A stretch of DNA of 39,950 nucleotides. Origin: Brevundimonas sp. UBA5936 (GTDB taxonomy: Bacteria; Pseudomonadota; Alphaproteobacteria; Caulobacterales; Caulobacteraceae). The stretch's first letter is position 1, and every line of letters begins with the position of its first letter. Where the stretch lies: NCBI GenBank assembly GCA_002430835.1, contig DJDA01000049.1, positions 1 through 39,950 on the forward strand, written 5' to 3'. The notes under the pieces were generated by a model. That model did not search any database and had not been told where the DNA came from. It worked only from the letters and a program-made list of their open reading frames with translations. Below are positions 33,556 through 39,950 of the stretch, one piece after another. Position numbers and translations under genes: made by a program.

Positions 33556-35661
33556 TCAGAAGCGGGTGGTCAGGCCAACGAAGAAGCGGCGGCCGGGCGA
33601 GTAGTAGCCATCGCCGGCGGTGCCGCTGACCTTCTCGTTGAAGAGGTTGGAGACGCCGGCGCGCAGCGTCACCGTGTCGGACGCCTCATAGGCGGTGGTC
33701 AGGTCGAACTCGGTGCGGGCGTTGGTCAGGGTCGAGCCGCCGCTCAGCTGTTCGCCGGTGTACTGGGCCGACAGCATGAGCCCCAGACGATCGGTCGCCC
33801 GCCAGTCCAGCGAGGCGTAACCCGACCATTCCGGCGTGGTGATCAGATTGGCGCCCGTGTCCAGATTCTTGGCTTCGATCATCCAGGTGGCGTTGCCGCG
33901 CAGGGTCAGATCGTAGGGCAGGCTGGCCTGACCGGTCAGTTCTAGGCCCTTGGTGCGGGCGCGCTGGACGTTCTCGTTCTTGGTCCACCAGCGGCCTTCG
34001 AAATAGCCCAGCGGCGCGTACTGGATCTTGTTCTCGAAGTCGGTGTGGAAATAGGTGGCGGCGAAGCTGTAGGCGTCGCCGTCATAGGCGAAGCCGAACT
34101 CGTAGCTGGTGCTTTCCTCGGGCTTAAGGTTCGGGTTGCCCGCCATCCAGCAGCCGCCGGAGGTGTAGACCAGCGGATTGCCGTTACCGTCCAGGATCGG
34201 ATTGCCGTTCTTGTCCTTGGCGGCCATGCCGATCAGGCCCCGGCAGCCGTTGCCGCCCGACTGGGTCGCGGCGCCGGCGCTGTTCTCCTTCAGGGACGGG
34301 GCGCGGAAGCCCTTGGAGACGCCGCCGCGCAGGGTCCAGGCCTCGGCCGGATGCCAGACCAGATAGGCGCGCGGACTGAAGTGCTCGCCGTACTTGTCGT
34401 GGCTGTCCAGGCGACCGCCCAGCGTCAGCAGCAGGTTTTCGCGCATGGTGATCTGGTCCTCGGCGAAGATGGCCGCCGTGTCGCCCTTCAGCGTGGCCCC
34501 GGTGATGACGTTGCCGTCATAGTCGATCGGCACCGTGCCGATGGTGTCGGTGTTGGTCAGCTCTTCCTGGCGATACTGGGCGCCGAGGGCGAACTTGTGC
34601 TGCCAGACGAAGGTCTTCTCGAAGTTCCACAGGCCGTCGACGATCAGCTCCTCGAACTCAGCCGAGCCGCCGTACTCGCCCATCGCCTTGTTCTCGAAGG
34701 CGTTGCGATAAACGTCCAGGCGCGTCTTGCCGAAGGACCATTCGCCCTCGTGGCTGGCGCGGAAATTGGTGCGTTCGGTTTCGGAGCCGAAGGCGCCCTG
34801 CGGCGTCAGCACGCCGTTGCGGTTCGGCACCAGCAGCTTGGGCGCCAGGGGCTCCTCCACCCCGTAGTTGGCCTCGAACGAGAAGTTGTGGTTCTCGACC
34901 GGCGCCCAGTTCAGCACGCCGTTCAGGCTCTTGTTGACGACGCCGCCCGTGCCGTTGGCGCCGGAGATGTTCACTTCATCCGGATTGGTGCGTGCGTAGG
35001 TCGCGCCCAGGCGCAGGCCCAGGTTTTCCGTGAGCGGACCGGCCACGTTGACGCCCAGCTGATAGGCGTCGCCGCGCTCGGAATCCTCGGACCAAGTGTA
35101 GCTGGTGTTGGCCGAGCCGCGCCACGTCGGGGCGATCTTGCGGGTGATGATGTTGATGACGCCGCCCATGGCGTCGGAGCCGTAGAGCGACGACATCGGC
35201 CCGCGCACCACTTCGATGCGCTCGATCATGTCGGGCGAGATCCAGTTCAGATCCTGTCGGCCCAGGTCGGGGCGATAGCTGATGTCGCGCGAGTTGCCGA
35301 CGCGGCGCCCGTCGACCAGAACCAGGGTGTAGTTGTCCGGCAGGCCGCGGATGGTGATCTTGGACATGGCGCCGGTCGGGCTGACGCCGCCGGTCACGCC
35401 GGGCAGGCGGCCCAGCAGTTCGCCCAGGCTCTGGACCGGCTGACGCTCGATCTCGTCGCGGGTGATGACGCTGATCGAGGCAGGGGCGTCGCGCACGTCG
35501 ACGGCCGAGCCCGAGGCGGTCACGACCACGTCGCTGACGGAGGTCGCCTGCGGGTCGACGCTCGAGAGGTCGGACGGAAACGTCTCGGCCAGGACCGGCG
35601 ATGTGGCGAGCAGGGTGGTGGTCATCAGGCCCAGCCCGATGTGGCGTTTCGATAGGTGCAT
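33556..35661 (-). CDS. TonB-dependent siderophore receptor (FepA/CirA-like)
   Basis: About 701 residues with a signal peptide (cleavage near LA|ET, residue 26). The TonB-box-like stretch SDVVVTAS is followed by a plug domain (PVQSLGELLGRLPGVT, ITIRGLPDNYTLVLVDGRRVG, RIEVVRGPMSSLYGSDAMGGVINIIT). A 22-strand barrel follows (TLRGGVSKGFRAPSLKE, NPNLKPEESTSYEFGF), ending RRFFVGLTTRF. Two Cys in an outer loop (GCRGLIG, SGGCWMAG) may form a disulfide as in catecholate receptors. The ATG at 35661 is preferred over an upstream TTG. A Fur-like box precedes it. Substrate inferred as a catecholate-type ferric siderophore. Confidence 0.93.
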   Translation of the reverse strand: MHLSKRHIGLGLMTTTLLATSPVLAETFPSDLSSVDPQATSVSDVVVTASGSAVDVRDAPASISVITRDEIERQPVQSLGELLGRLPGVTGGVSPTGAMSKITIRGLPDNYTLVLVDGRRVGNSRDISYRPDLGRQDLNWISPDMIERIEVVRGPMSSLYGSDAMGGVINIITRKIAPTWRGSANTSYTWSEDSERGDAYQLGVNVAGPLTENLGLRLGATYARTNPDEVNISGANGTGGVVNKSLNGVLNWAPVENHNFSFEANYGVEEPLAPKLLVPNRNGVLTPQGAFGSETERTNFRASHEGEWSFGKTRLDVYRNAFENKAMGEYGGSAEFEELIVDGLWNFEKTFVWQHKFALGAQYRQEELTNTDTIGTVPIDYDGNVITGATLKGDTAAIFAEDQITMRENLLLTLGGRLDSHDKYGEHFSPRAYLVWHPAEAWTLRGGVSKGFRAPSLKENSAGAATQSGGNGCRGLIGMAAKDKNGNPILDGNGNPLVYTSGGCWMAGNPNLKPEESTSYEFGFAYDGDAYSFAATYFHTDFENKIQYAPLGYFEGRWWTKNENVQRARTKGLELTGQASLPYDLTLRGNATWMIEAKNLDTGANLITTPEWSGYASLDWRATDRLGLMLSAQYTGEQLSGGSTLTNARTEFDLTTAYEASDTVTLRAGVSNLFNEKVSGTAGDGYYSPGRRFFVGLTTRF

Positions 35662-35738
35662 CTGCGCCCCCAAAGGCGTGCGTTGGCGGGCGACAGGCGC
35701 CCAGGGAGGGGAGGAAAGCTCGACCGTGCGAGCGGCTC

Positions 35739-35757
35739 GCTCCTAATAATCATTCGC
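35739..35757 (-). promoter_or_regulatory. Fur-box-like site upstream of the TonB receptor
   Basis: On the minus strand GCGAATGATTATTAGGAGC contains the AATGATTAT core of Fur sites (about 11 of 19 consensus positions). It lies 78 bases upstream of the receptor start. The rest of the 269-base gap up to 35930 holds no gene that I can support. Confidence 0.6.
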
Positions 35758-35930
35758 AATATTGTCTCAATGTCGGATTCGGCATGGGCGCCATTCGCTA
35801 GGGCGCATGAGGGCGCGGGCGACGAGGCGTCGTGCGGGTATGCCGAAACGGCTCTGCGAACGTGTTGCAATTAAGAGGCGTTCTTAATACAGCCGAGGGC
35901 GGCGCGTCCGGCGTCACGCAGCGAGGCCTT

Positions 35931-36848
35931 ATGTCGGGGCGACTTCCCCACCGCGTCGATTTCACCCTGCTTCAGCACCTTCAGGTGCTGATCGAGCAGC
36001 GCAGCGTCTCGCGCGCGGCCGAACGCTTGGGCATCGGCCAGCCGGCGATGAGCCGAATCCTGGCCCGGTTGCGCGATCAGTTCGACGACCCCCTGCTGGT
36101 GCGCGGGCCGCGCGGCATGATGCCGACGCCGCGCGCCGAGGCCCTGTCCGGCCCCTTGCGCGCTTGGCTGGACGCGGGCGAGAGTCTGCTGCGCGACCCC
36201 GGCCTGGACGTCGGTCGGATGAAGCGGGTGTTCCGTCTGGCCTCCACCGACTTCGGCCTGCTCAGCGTTCTGACGCCCGCGCTGGCCCGTATCGAGCATG
36301 AGGCGGCGGGGGTGGAACTGGCGGTCGAGCCTCTGTCGGACGCCAGCCTGAGACGGCTGGAGGACGGACGGCTGGATCTGGTGTTGACCGGCTGGAGCCC
36401 CGAGGGCGCGGGGCTGAAGTCGCGCTGGCTGTTCCGCGAGACTCATCTGGGCCTGGCGCGGCCGGATCATCCTGTGCATCAGGCGACGCCGACGCACGCT
36501 GAACTTTTGCGCTGGCCCCATGTCGCGCCGTCGGCCGGGGACGGCTTCGGCGACTGGGTGGCGGACGACCTGCCGGACATGGCCGAGCGCCGCGTCCTGG
36601 TGCGGGCCGAGAGCTTCGCCCTGGTCCCCTATCTGTTGCAGGCGGGGGAGGCGGTGGCCCTGTTGCCGCGCCGCGCGGCCGAACACTTCGCGGCGGCGCA
36701 CGGCCTTCGCGCCTTCCCGGCGCCGCAGGAGATGCGGCCGTTCGACTATCACCTGGTCTGGCACGAACGCTCGGACGGCGACGCTGGAACCCAGTGGCTG
36801 GTCGACGCCCTGTCAGCGGGGTTTGAGGTCGAAAAGGCGCGCGCCTAG
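35931..36848 (+). CDS. LysR-family transcriptional regulator
   Basis: About 305 residues. N-terminal winged helix (residues 8-68, with SVSRAAERLGIGQPAMSRILARLRDQFDDPLLVRG quoted only as that position) and a substrate-binding domain of the NodD/NahR-like subgroup (RLASTDFGLLSVLTPAL, LVLTGWSP, then HVAPSAGDGFGDWV). The ATG at 35931 follows GAGG at 7-base spacing. The open frame upstream to 35832 is not needed. It is divergent from the TonB receptor and converges on the MFS gene, either of which might be its target. Inducer unknown. Confidence 0.9.
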   Translation: MSGRLPHRVDFTLLQHLQVLIEQRSVSRAAERLGIGQPAMSRILARLRDQFDDPLLVRGPRGMMPTPRAEALSGPLRAWLDAGESLLRDPGLDVGRMKRVFRLASTDFGLLSVLTPALARIEHEAAGVELAVEPLSDASLRRLEDGRLDLVLTGWSPEGAGLKSRWLFRETHLGLARPDHPVHQATPTHAELLRWPHVAPSAGDGFGDWVADDLPDMAERRVLVRAESFALVPYLLQAGEAVALLPRRAAEHFAAAHGLRAFPAPQEMRPFDYHLVWHERSDGDAGTQWLVDALSAGFEVEKARA

Positions 36849-36896
36849 AGCGAAATCGGTTCACATGCGATCGCATGTGAACCCAGATATTCGCTC
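36848..36896. repeat. Long nested palindrome between converging genes
   Basis: A perfect 26-bp palindrome (GGTTCACATGCGA at 36858-36870 and its complement at 36871-36883) sits inside an outer pair GAGCGAA (36848-36854) / TTCGCTC (36890-36896). It lies between the ends of the LysR and MFS genes, so it may act as a bidirectional stop. AAAA follows on the plus strand, so on neither side is there a classic T run. Confidence 0.75.
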
Positions 36897-36913
36897 AAAA
36901 CATTGATAATGGA

Positions 36914-38116
36914 CTAGCCGGCCTTGAGGCGCGTGGCGGGCCACAGCGCTGCGATCAGGATCATCACCGCCGACACGGCGTAGGGCGCCCCGTGCGCCGC
37001 CTGATAGGCCACGGTTCCAGCCAGCGGCCCCAGCACGGCGCCCAGGCCTTGCGCGGCGCCCACAGCCCCGGCGGCGGCGCCTTGTTCGTGGGCCTCGACC
37101 GCATTGGCGGCGAGGGCTGATTGCGAGGGATAGACCCAGCCCATGCCCGCCGCGATGACGCCATAGGCGGCCCACAGTTGCAGCGGCGTCGCGGCGAAGG
37201 CGGCGGCGACGAAGCCGACGGCGGCGATGCTCCCGCCGATGCGGATGAAGCGCGACGGCGTCCAGTTCAATCGACGCAGCACCATCTGGGCCGAGAACAG
37301 CACCACGCCGACCACGGCCAGGGCGACGCCCGCCGTCCGCGCCGCCTCATTGGGCGACAGGCCGAAGCGGTCCAGGGCCAGGAAGCCGACGACCACCTGG
37401 CAGACGACGACGCCGCACATGGCGGCGAAGGCGGTGACCACGGCGCGGCGGATGCGCAGGTCGGACAGCTTCAGCGCCGCCTTCTTGCGCGTCTCGTGCG
37501 GCGCATCGGCGGGCAGAAAGCGCCACACGGCGATGAAGGCCAGGACGGGCAGGGCGGAGATGATGATCAGGGAGGCGCTCAGGCTCCAACCGGCCAGCAG
37601 GCCCGCCGCCCCAGGTCCGAAGACGATGCCCAGAGAACTGGCCGCGCCGACGGCGCCCATGGCGCGGGCGCGCTCGTGCGGCGCCGTGTGGTCGGCGACC
37701 ACGGCGGCGCAGATCGGCGGCACGGCGGCGTAGAAGGCCCCGGCGGCGGTGCGCGCCGCTGTCATGCCCAGGAAGCTGACGATGGCCGCCGGAACCAGGG
37801 CCAGGGCCGCGCTCATGAACAGGCCCAGCGCCGCATAGCTGACGGCGAACCCGGCCAGGGCGATCAGCAGCACCTTGCGCCGCCCCACCTCGTCGCTGCG
37901 CGCGCCCCAGAAGCGGGCCATCAGCATCCAGGCCAGGCCCGCCGCCGTCACCGCCGCTCCGACATGCCAGGGCTGAAGGCCCAGCAGCCGCGCCATCGGC
38001 CCGACCACGGCGACGAAGGCCATCATCGACATGCTGCCGACGCCCGCCGTGAACAGCAGGGGCTTCAGGCTGAAGGCGCCGCCGGGCGCCGCGACGGTCG
38101 AGGTGGCGGATGTCAT
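36914..38116 (-). CDS. MFS transporter (DHA1-like), iron-regulated
   Basis: A 400-residue membrane protein with about 12 helices. The loop between helices 2 and 3 carries the MFS motif A form RFWGARSDEVGRRKVLL (about residues 68-84), and SSLGIVFGPGAAGLLAG in helix 5 resembles antiporter motif C. The family exports small molecules by proton antiport. Its promoter region carries a Fur-like site and it borders the siderophore locus, so siderophore export or recycling of breakdown products is plausible. A drug-efflux role cannot be excluded. Confidence 0.88.
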   Translation of the reverse strand: MTSATSTVAAPGGAFSLKPLLFTAGVGSMSMMAFVAVVGPMARLLGLQPWHVGAAVTAAGLAWMLMARFWGARSDEVGRRKVLLIALAGFAVSYAALGLFMSAALALVPAAIVSFLGMTAARTAAGAFYAAVPPICAAVVADHTAPHERARAMGAVGAASSLGIVFGPGAAGLLAGWSLSASLIIISALPVLAFIAVWRFLPADAPHETRKKAALKLSDLRIRRAVVTAFAAMCGVVVCQVVVGFLALDRFGLSPNEAARTAGVALAVVGVVLFSAQMVLRRLNWTPSRFIRIGGSIAAVGFVAAAFAATPLQLWAAYGVIAAGMGWVYPSQSALAANAVEAHEQGAAAGAVGAAQGLGAVLGPLAGTVAYQAAHGAPYAVSAVMILIAALWPATRLKAG

Positions 38117-38156
38117 GAGGCGCTCCTGAACGGCATGGAGCGGCTTGATCGACTAA

Positions 38157-38173
38157 TTGAGAATGAATTGCAA
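38157..38173. promoter_or_regulatory. Fur-box-like site upstream of the MFS gene
   Basis: TGAGAATGAATTGCAAC on the plus strand lies in the 57-base gap between the kinase stop and the MFS start. It matches the GAGAATGnnTnGCAA pattern also seen at 31245. Confidence 0.55.
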
Positions 38174-39580
38174 CTAGGGCTTGGCTGTCGTGATGGGCAG
38201 CGCCAGCTCCACAACCAGGCCCGGCTGATTGTCGTCCAGCCGAAGTTCGCCGTCATGCGCCCGCGCCACGGCGGCCACCATGGCCAGCCCGAGACCGGCG
38301 CCGCTCGTATGGCCGCTCGCGCCCTGATCCAGACGATAGAAGCGCCGCAGCACCTTTTCACGCTCGGCTTCCGGCACGCCGCGACCGTGGTCGGCGACGC
38401 GGATGACGGCTCGACCGTTCTCGCGGGAGGTCGAGACCTCGACCTGGCCGCCGCCGTGGAAGACGGCATTCTCGATCAGATTGGCCAGGGCCTGCTGGAT
38501 CAGGGCGGGATCGGCCTCGACCGTTGCCGTGGGGGCGAGGGCGACGGTCAGACGCCCGCCCGCCTCTTCGACGAAGGGGCTGTAGATGTCGGCCACCGTG
38601 GCGGCCAGGGCGGCGAGATCCAGCCGCTCGGTCTGCAGGGCGGCGTCGCCGCTTTCGATCCGCGCCAGGGTCAGCAGGGCCTCGAACAGGGCGCTGACCT
38701 GATCCGTCTCCTCCAGCGCGCGCTCGACGGCGGCCTCGCGCGCCTGGGCGTCGTCCAGATTGGCGGCCAGATCCTCCAGCCGATTGCGGACCCGGTTCAG
38801 CGGCGCGCGCAGTTCGTGGGCCACGCCCTCGGACAGGGTCTTCAGCGTCGTCAGCGCCGCCTCCTGCCGGTCCAGCATCCGGTTCAGATTGGCCGACAGC
38901 TCATTGAACTCCCGCCCCAGGCCGACGGCGGGCAGGCGGGTCGAATCCTGACCGGCGATGATGCGGCCGACCGCTTGGTTGACCCCCTCCAGCCGCCGCA
39001 GGAACAGCCGCCCGGCCGCCCAGCCGCCGGCCAGGGCTAGCAGGATCAGGGCGATCCCGCTCATCAGGGCGTAGCGGCGGATGCCGCCGCGCAGTTCATC
39101 CAGATGCTGGATGTCGCGCCCGACCGCCAGCAGGCCGCCGTCGGACGCCTGGGCGCTCAAGGTCAGCATGTTGGGCGTCTGATCGGGCCAGCGGGCGGCG
39201 CGCGCCTTGTTGGGCAGGTTGCGGCGGAAGCCGCTCTGATTGACCGCCAGCCGCGTCAGGCCGTTGGAGAAGGTGCTGCCGTCCGGCGCCTCAACCAGCA
39301 ACAGATAGCGGCGGGCGTCGCGGTTGCGGGCTTCGGCGTTCAGCTCCTGCACCAGCTGGGCCGTGCCGTGCCGGTTGGCGTCGGCGCGCATGACGTCCAT
39401 CTGGTGGTTTAGCCCGTCGCGGACTTCAGCCTCGGCGAAGCGCATCAGCCCATAGTCCACGCCCGCGATCATCACCGCCGCGCCTAGTCCGAACAGGGCC
39501 GAGAAGGCGGCGGCGTAGCGCAGGCTGGCCGTGGTCCAGACGGACGGGCGTTTCGGTTCAGTCCGGGGCCTTGAGGACAT
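38174..39580 (-). CDS. Two-component sensor histidine kinase
   Basis: A 468-residue membrane kinase. Membrane helices at about residues 20-42 and 170-190 flank a periplasmic sensor domain of about 125 residues without recognised motifs. A HAMP domain follows (about 190-240). The H-box is EGVAHELRAPLNRV with phospho-acceptor H255. The HATPase domain has NLIENAVFHG (N box), DHGRGVPEAE (G1) and SGAGLGLAM (G2). It overlaps the end of the response regulator gene by 23 bases. Signal unknown. Adjacency to the iron-regulated MFS gene is not proof of a shared role, since that gene has its own promoter site. Confidence 0.93.
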   Translation of the reverse strand: MSSRPRTEPKRPSVWTTASLRYAAAFSALFGLGAAVMIAGVDYGLMRFAEAEVRDGLNHQMDVMRADANRHGTAQLVQELNAEARNRDARRYLLLVEAPDGSTFSNGLTRLAVNQSGFRRNLPNKARAARWPDQTPNMLTLSAQASDGGLLAVGRDIQHLDELRGGIRRYALMSGIALILLALAGGWAAGRLFLRRLEGVNQAVGRIIAGQDSTRLPAVGLGREFNELSANLNRMLDRQEAALTTLKTLSEGVAHELRAPLNRVRNRLEDLAANLDDAQAREAAVERALEETDQVSALFEALLTLARIESGDAALQTERLDLAALAATVADIYSPFVEEAGGRLTVALAPTATVEADPALIQQALANLIENAVFHGGGQVEVSTSRENGRAVIRVADHGRGVPEAEREKVLRRFYRLDQGASGHTSGAGLGLAMVAAVARAHDGELRLDDNQPGLVVELALPITTAKP

Positions 39581-39950
39581 AGCCCACCCCCCGGATGGTG
39601 TGGATCAGCTCCTGATCGAAGCCGCGATCCACCTTGGCCCGCAGGCGGCTGATGTGGGCGTCGATCAGATTGGCGCGCGGGTCGAAGTGAAAGCCCCACA
39701 GGCTTTCCAGCAGCATGGTGCGCGTCACGGCGTGACCGGCGTTGCGGGCCAGCCGCTCCAGCAGTTTGAACTCGTGCGGCGTCAGGTCCAGCGTCTGGCC
39801 CGCGCGGGTCGCCCGGTGTGCGGTCACGTCGACCTCCAGATCGGCCACGCGATGCCGCGTCGTCGCCTCGGCCAGCGGCGGGCGCCGCACCAGCGCCTGC
39901 AGCCGCGCGCTCAGTTCGCTGAAGGCGAAGGGCTTGACCAGATAGTCGTC
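39558..39950 (-). CDS. OmpR/PhoB-family response regulator (partial)
   Basis: The last 130 or so residues of a response regulator whose start lies beyond the window. The first visible residues, DDYLVKPFAFSELSARL, contain the conserved Lys of the receiver domain end. A winged-helix effector domain follows (HEFKLLERLARNAGHAVTR, then NLIDAHISRLRAKVD and IHTIRGVGYVLK). It is the partner of the overlapping kinase. The phospho-acceptor Asp is outside the window. Confidence 0.93.
   Translation of the reverse strand, partial: DDYLVKPFAFSELSARLQALVRRPPLAEATTRHRVADLEVDVTAHRATRAGQTLDLTPHEFKLLERLARNAGHAVTRTMLLESLWGFHFDPRANLIDAHISRLRAKVDRGFDQELIHTIRGVGYVLKAPD

Overview
The window is about 40 kb of GC-rich (visibly well over 60 percent), densely coded DNA with no rRNA, tRNA, phage or insertion-sequence genes that I can see. 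The gene content (F0 b/b' subunit pair, alphaproteobacterial GTTC-N7-GTTC LexA box, RRF2-type NsrR, BigR/SqrR-type sulfide sensor, TonB receptors, dispersed 'CCTCGGxCTTGTxCCGAGG' hairpin repeats) points to an alphaproteobacterium of the Caulobacteraceae. Brevundimonas is my best guess for the genus, but it is an inference from overall resemblance, not proven here.

Layout. 1-721: end of the F0 ATP synthase operon (b' partial, b). 821-1814: two small membrane proteins on the minus strand. 1931-7000: complete glycine cleavage operon gcvT-gcvH-gcvPA-gcvPB on the minus strand, led by a tandem glycine riboswitch and interrupted by two hairpin-forming intergenic repeats. 7114-8725: fbp-pncA. 8716-10037: a Y-family translesion polymerase behind a LexA box. 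10062-14126: adenine deaminase with a coupled small membrane protein, then argS with a secreted protein. 14286-16097: ispH, an Lrp/AsnC regulator and a small conserved protein. 16145-18274: a nitric-oxide defence module (flavohaemoglobin hmp, a DUF1971-like protein, divergent nsrR, two NsrR-like sites between them). 18348-22087: a GAF-Fis regulator lacking the AAA+ domain, an aldehyde dehydrogenase and a zinc alcohol dehydrogenase.

22128-26771 is a sulfide/persulfide detoxification island: persulfide dioxygenase, DUF442 sulfurtransferase, type II sulfide:quinone oxidoreductase and TauE exporter in one direction, and a 1-Cys peroxiredoxin plus a BigR/SqrR-type ArsR regulator in the other, with an AT-rich inverted repeat between them.

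26813-38173 is an iron/siderophore locus: periplasmic binding protein, YncE-like beta-propeller, ABC ATPase, FecCD permease, IroE-like siderophore esterase, a second and larger beta-propeller protein, a FepA/CirA-like TonB receptor, a LysR regulator and an MFS transporter. Four Fur-box-like sites lie upstream of its transcription units. 38174-39950 is a two-component system (sensor kinase, and a response regulator cut by the window end).

Most of the window is ordinary alphaproteobacterial chromosome. The most interesting parts are the iron locus with two exported propeller proteins, the BigR-peroxiredoxin pairing, the AAA-less GAF-Fis regulator with its palindrome, and the paired inverted repeat elements.
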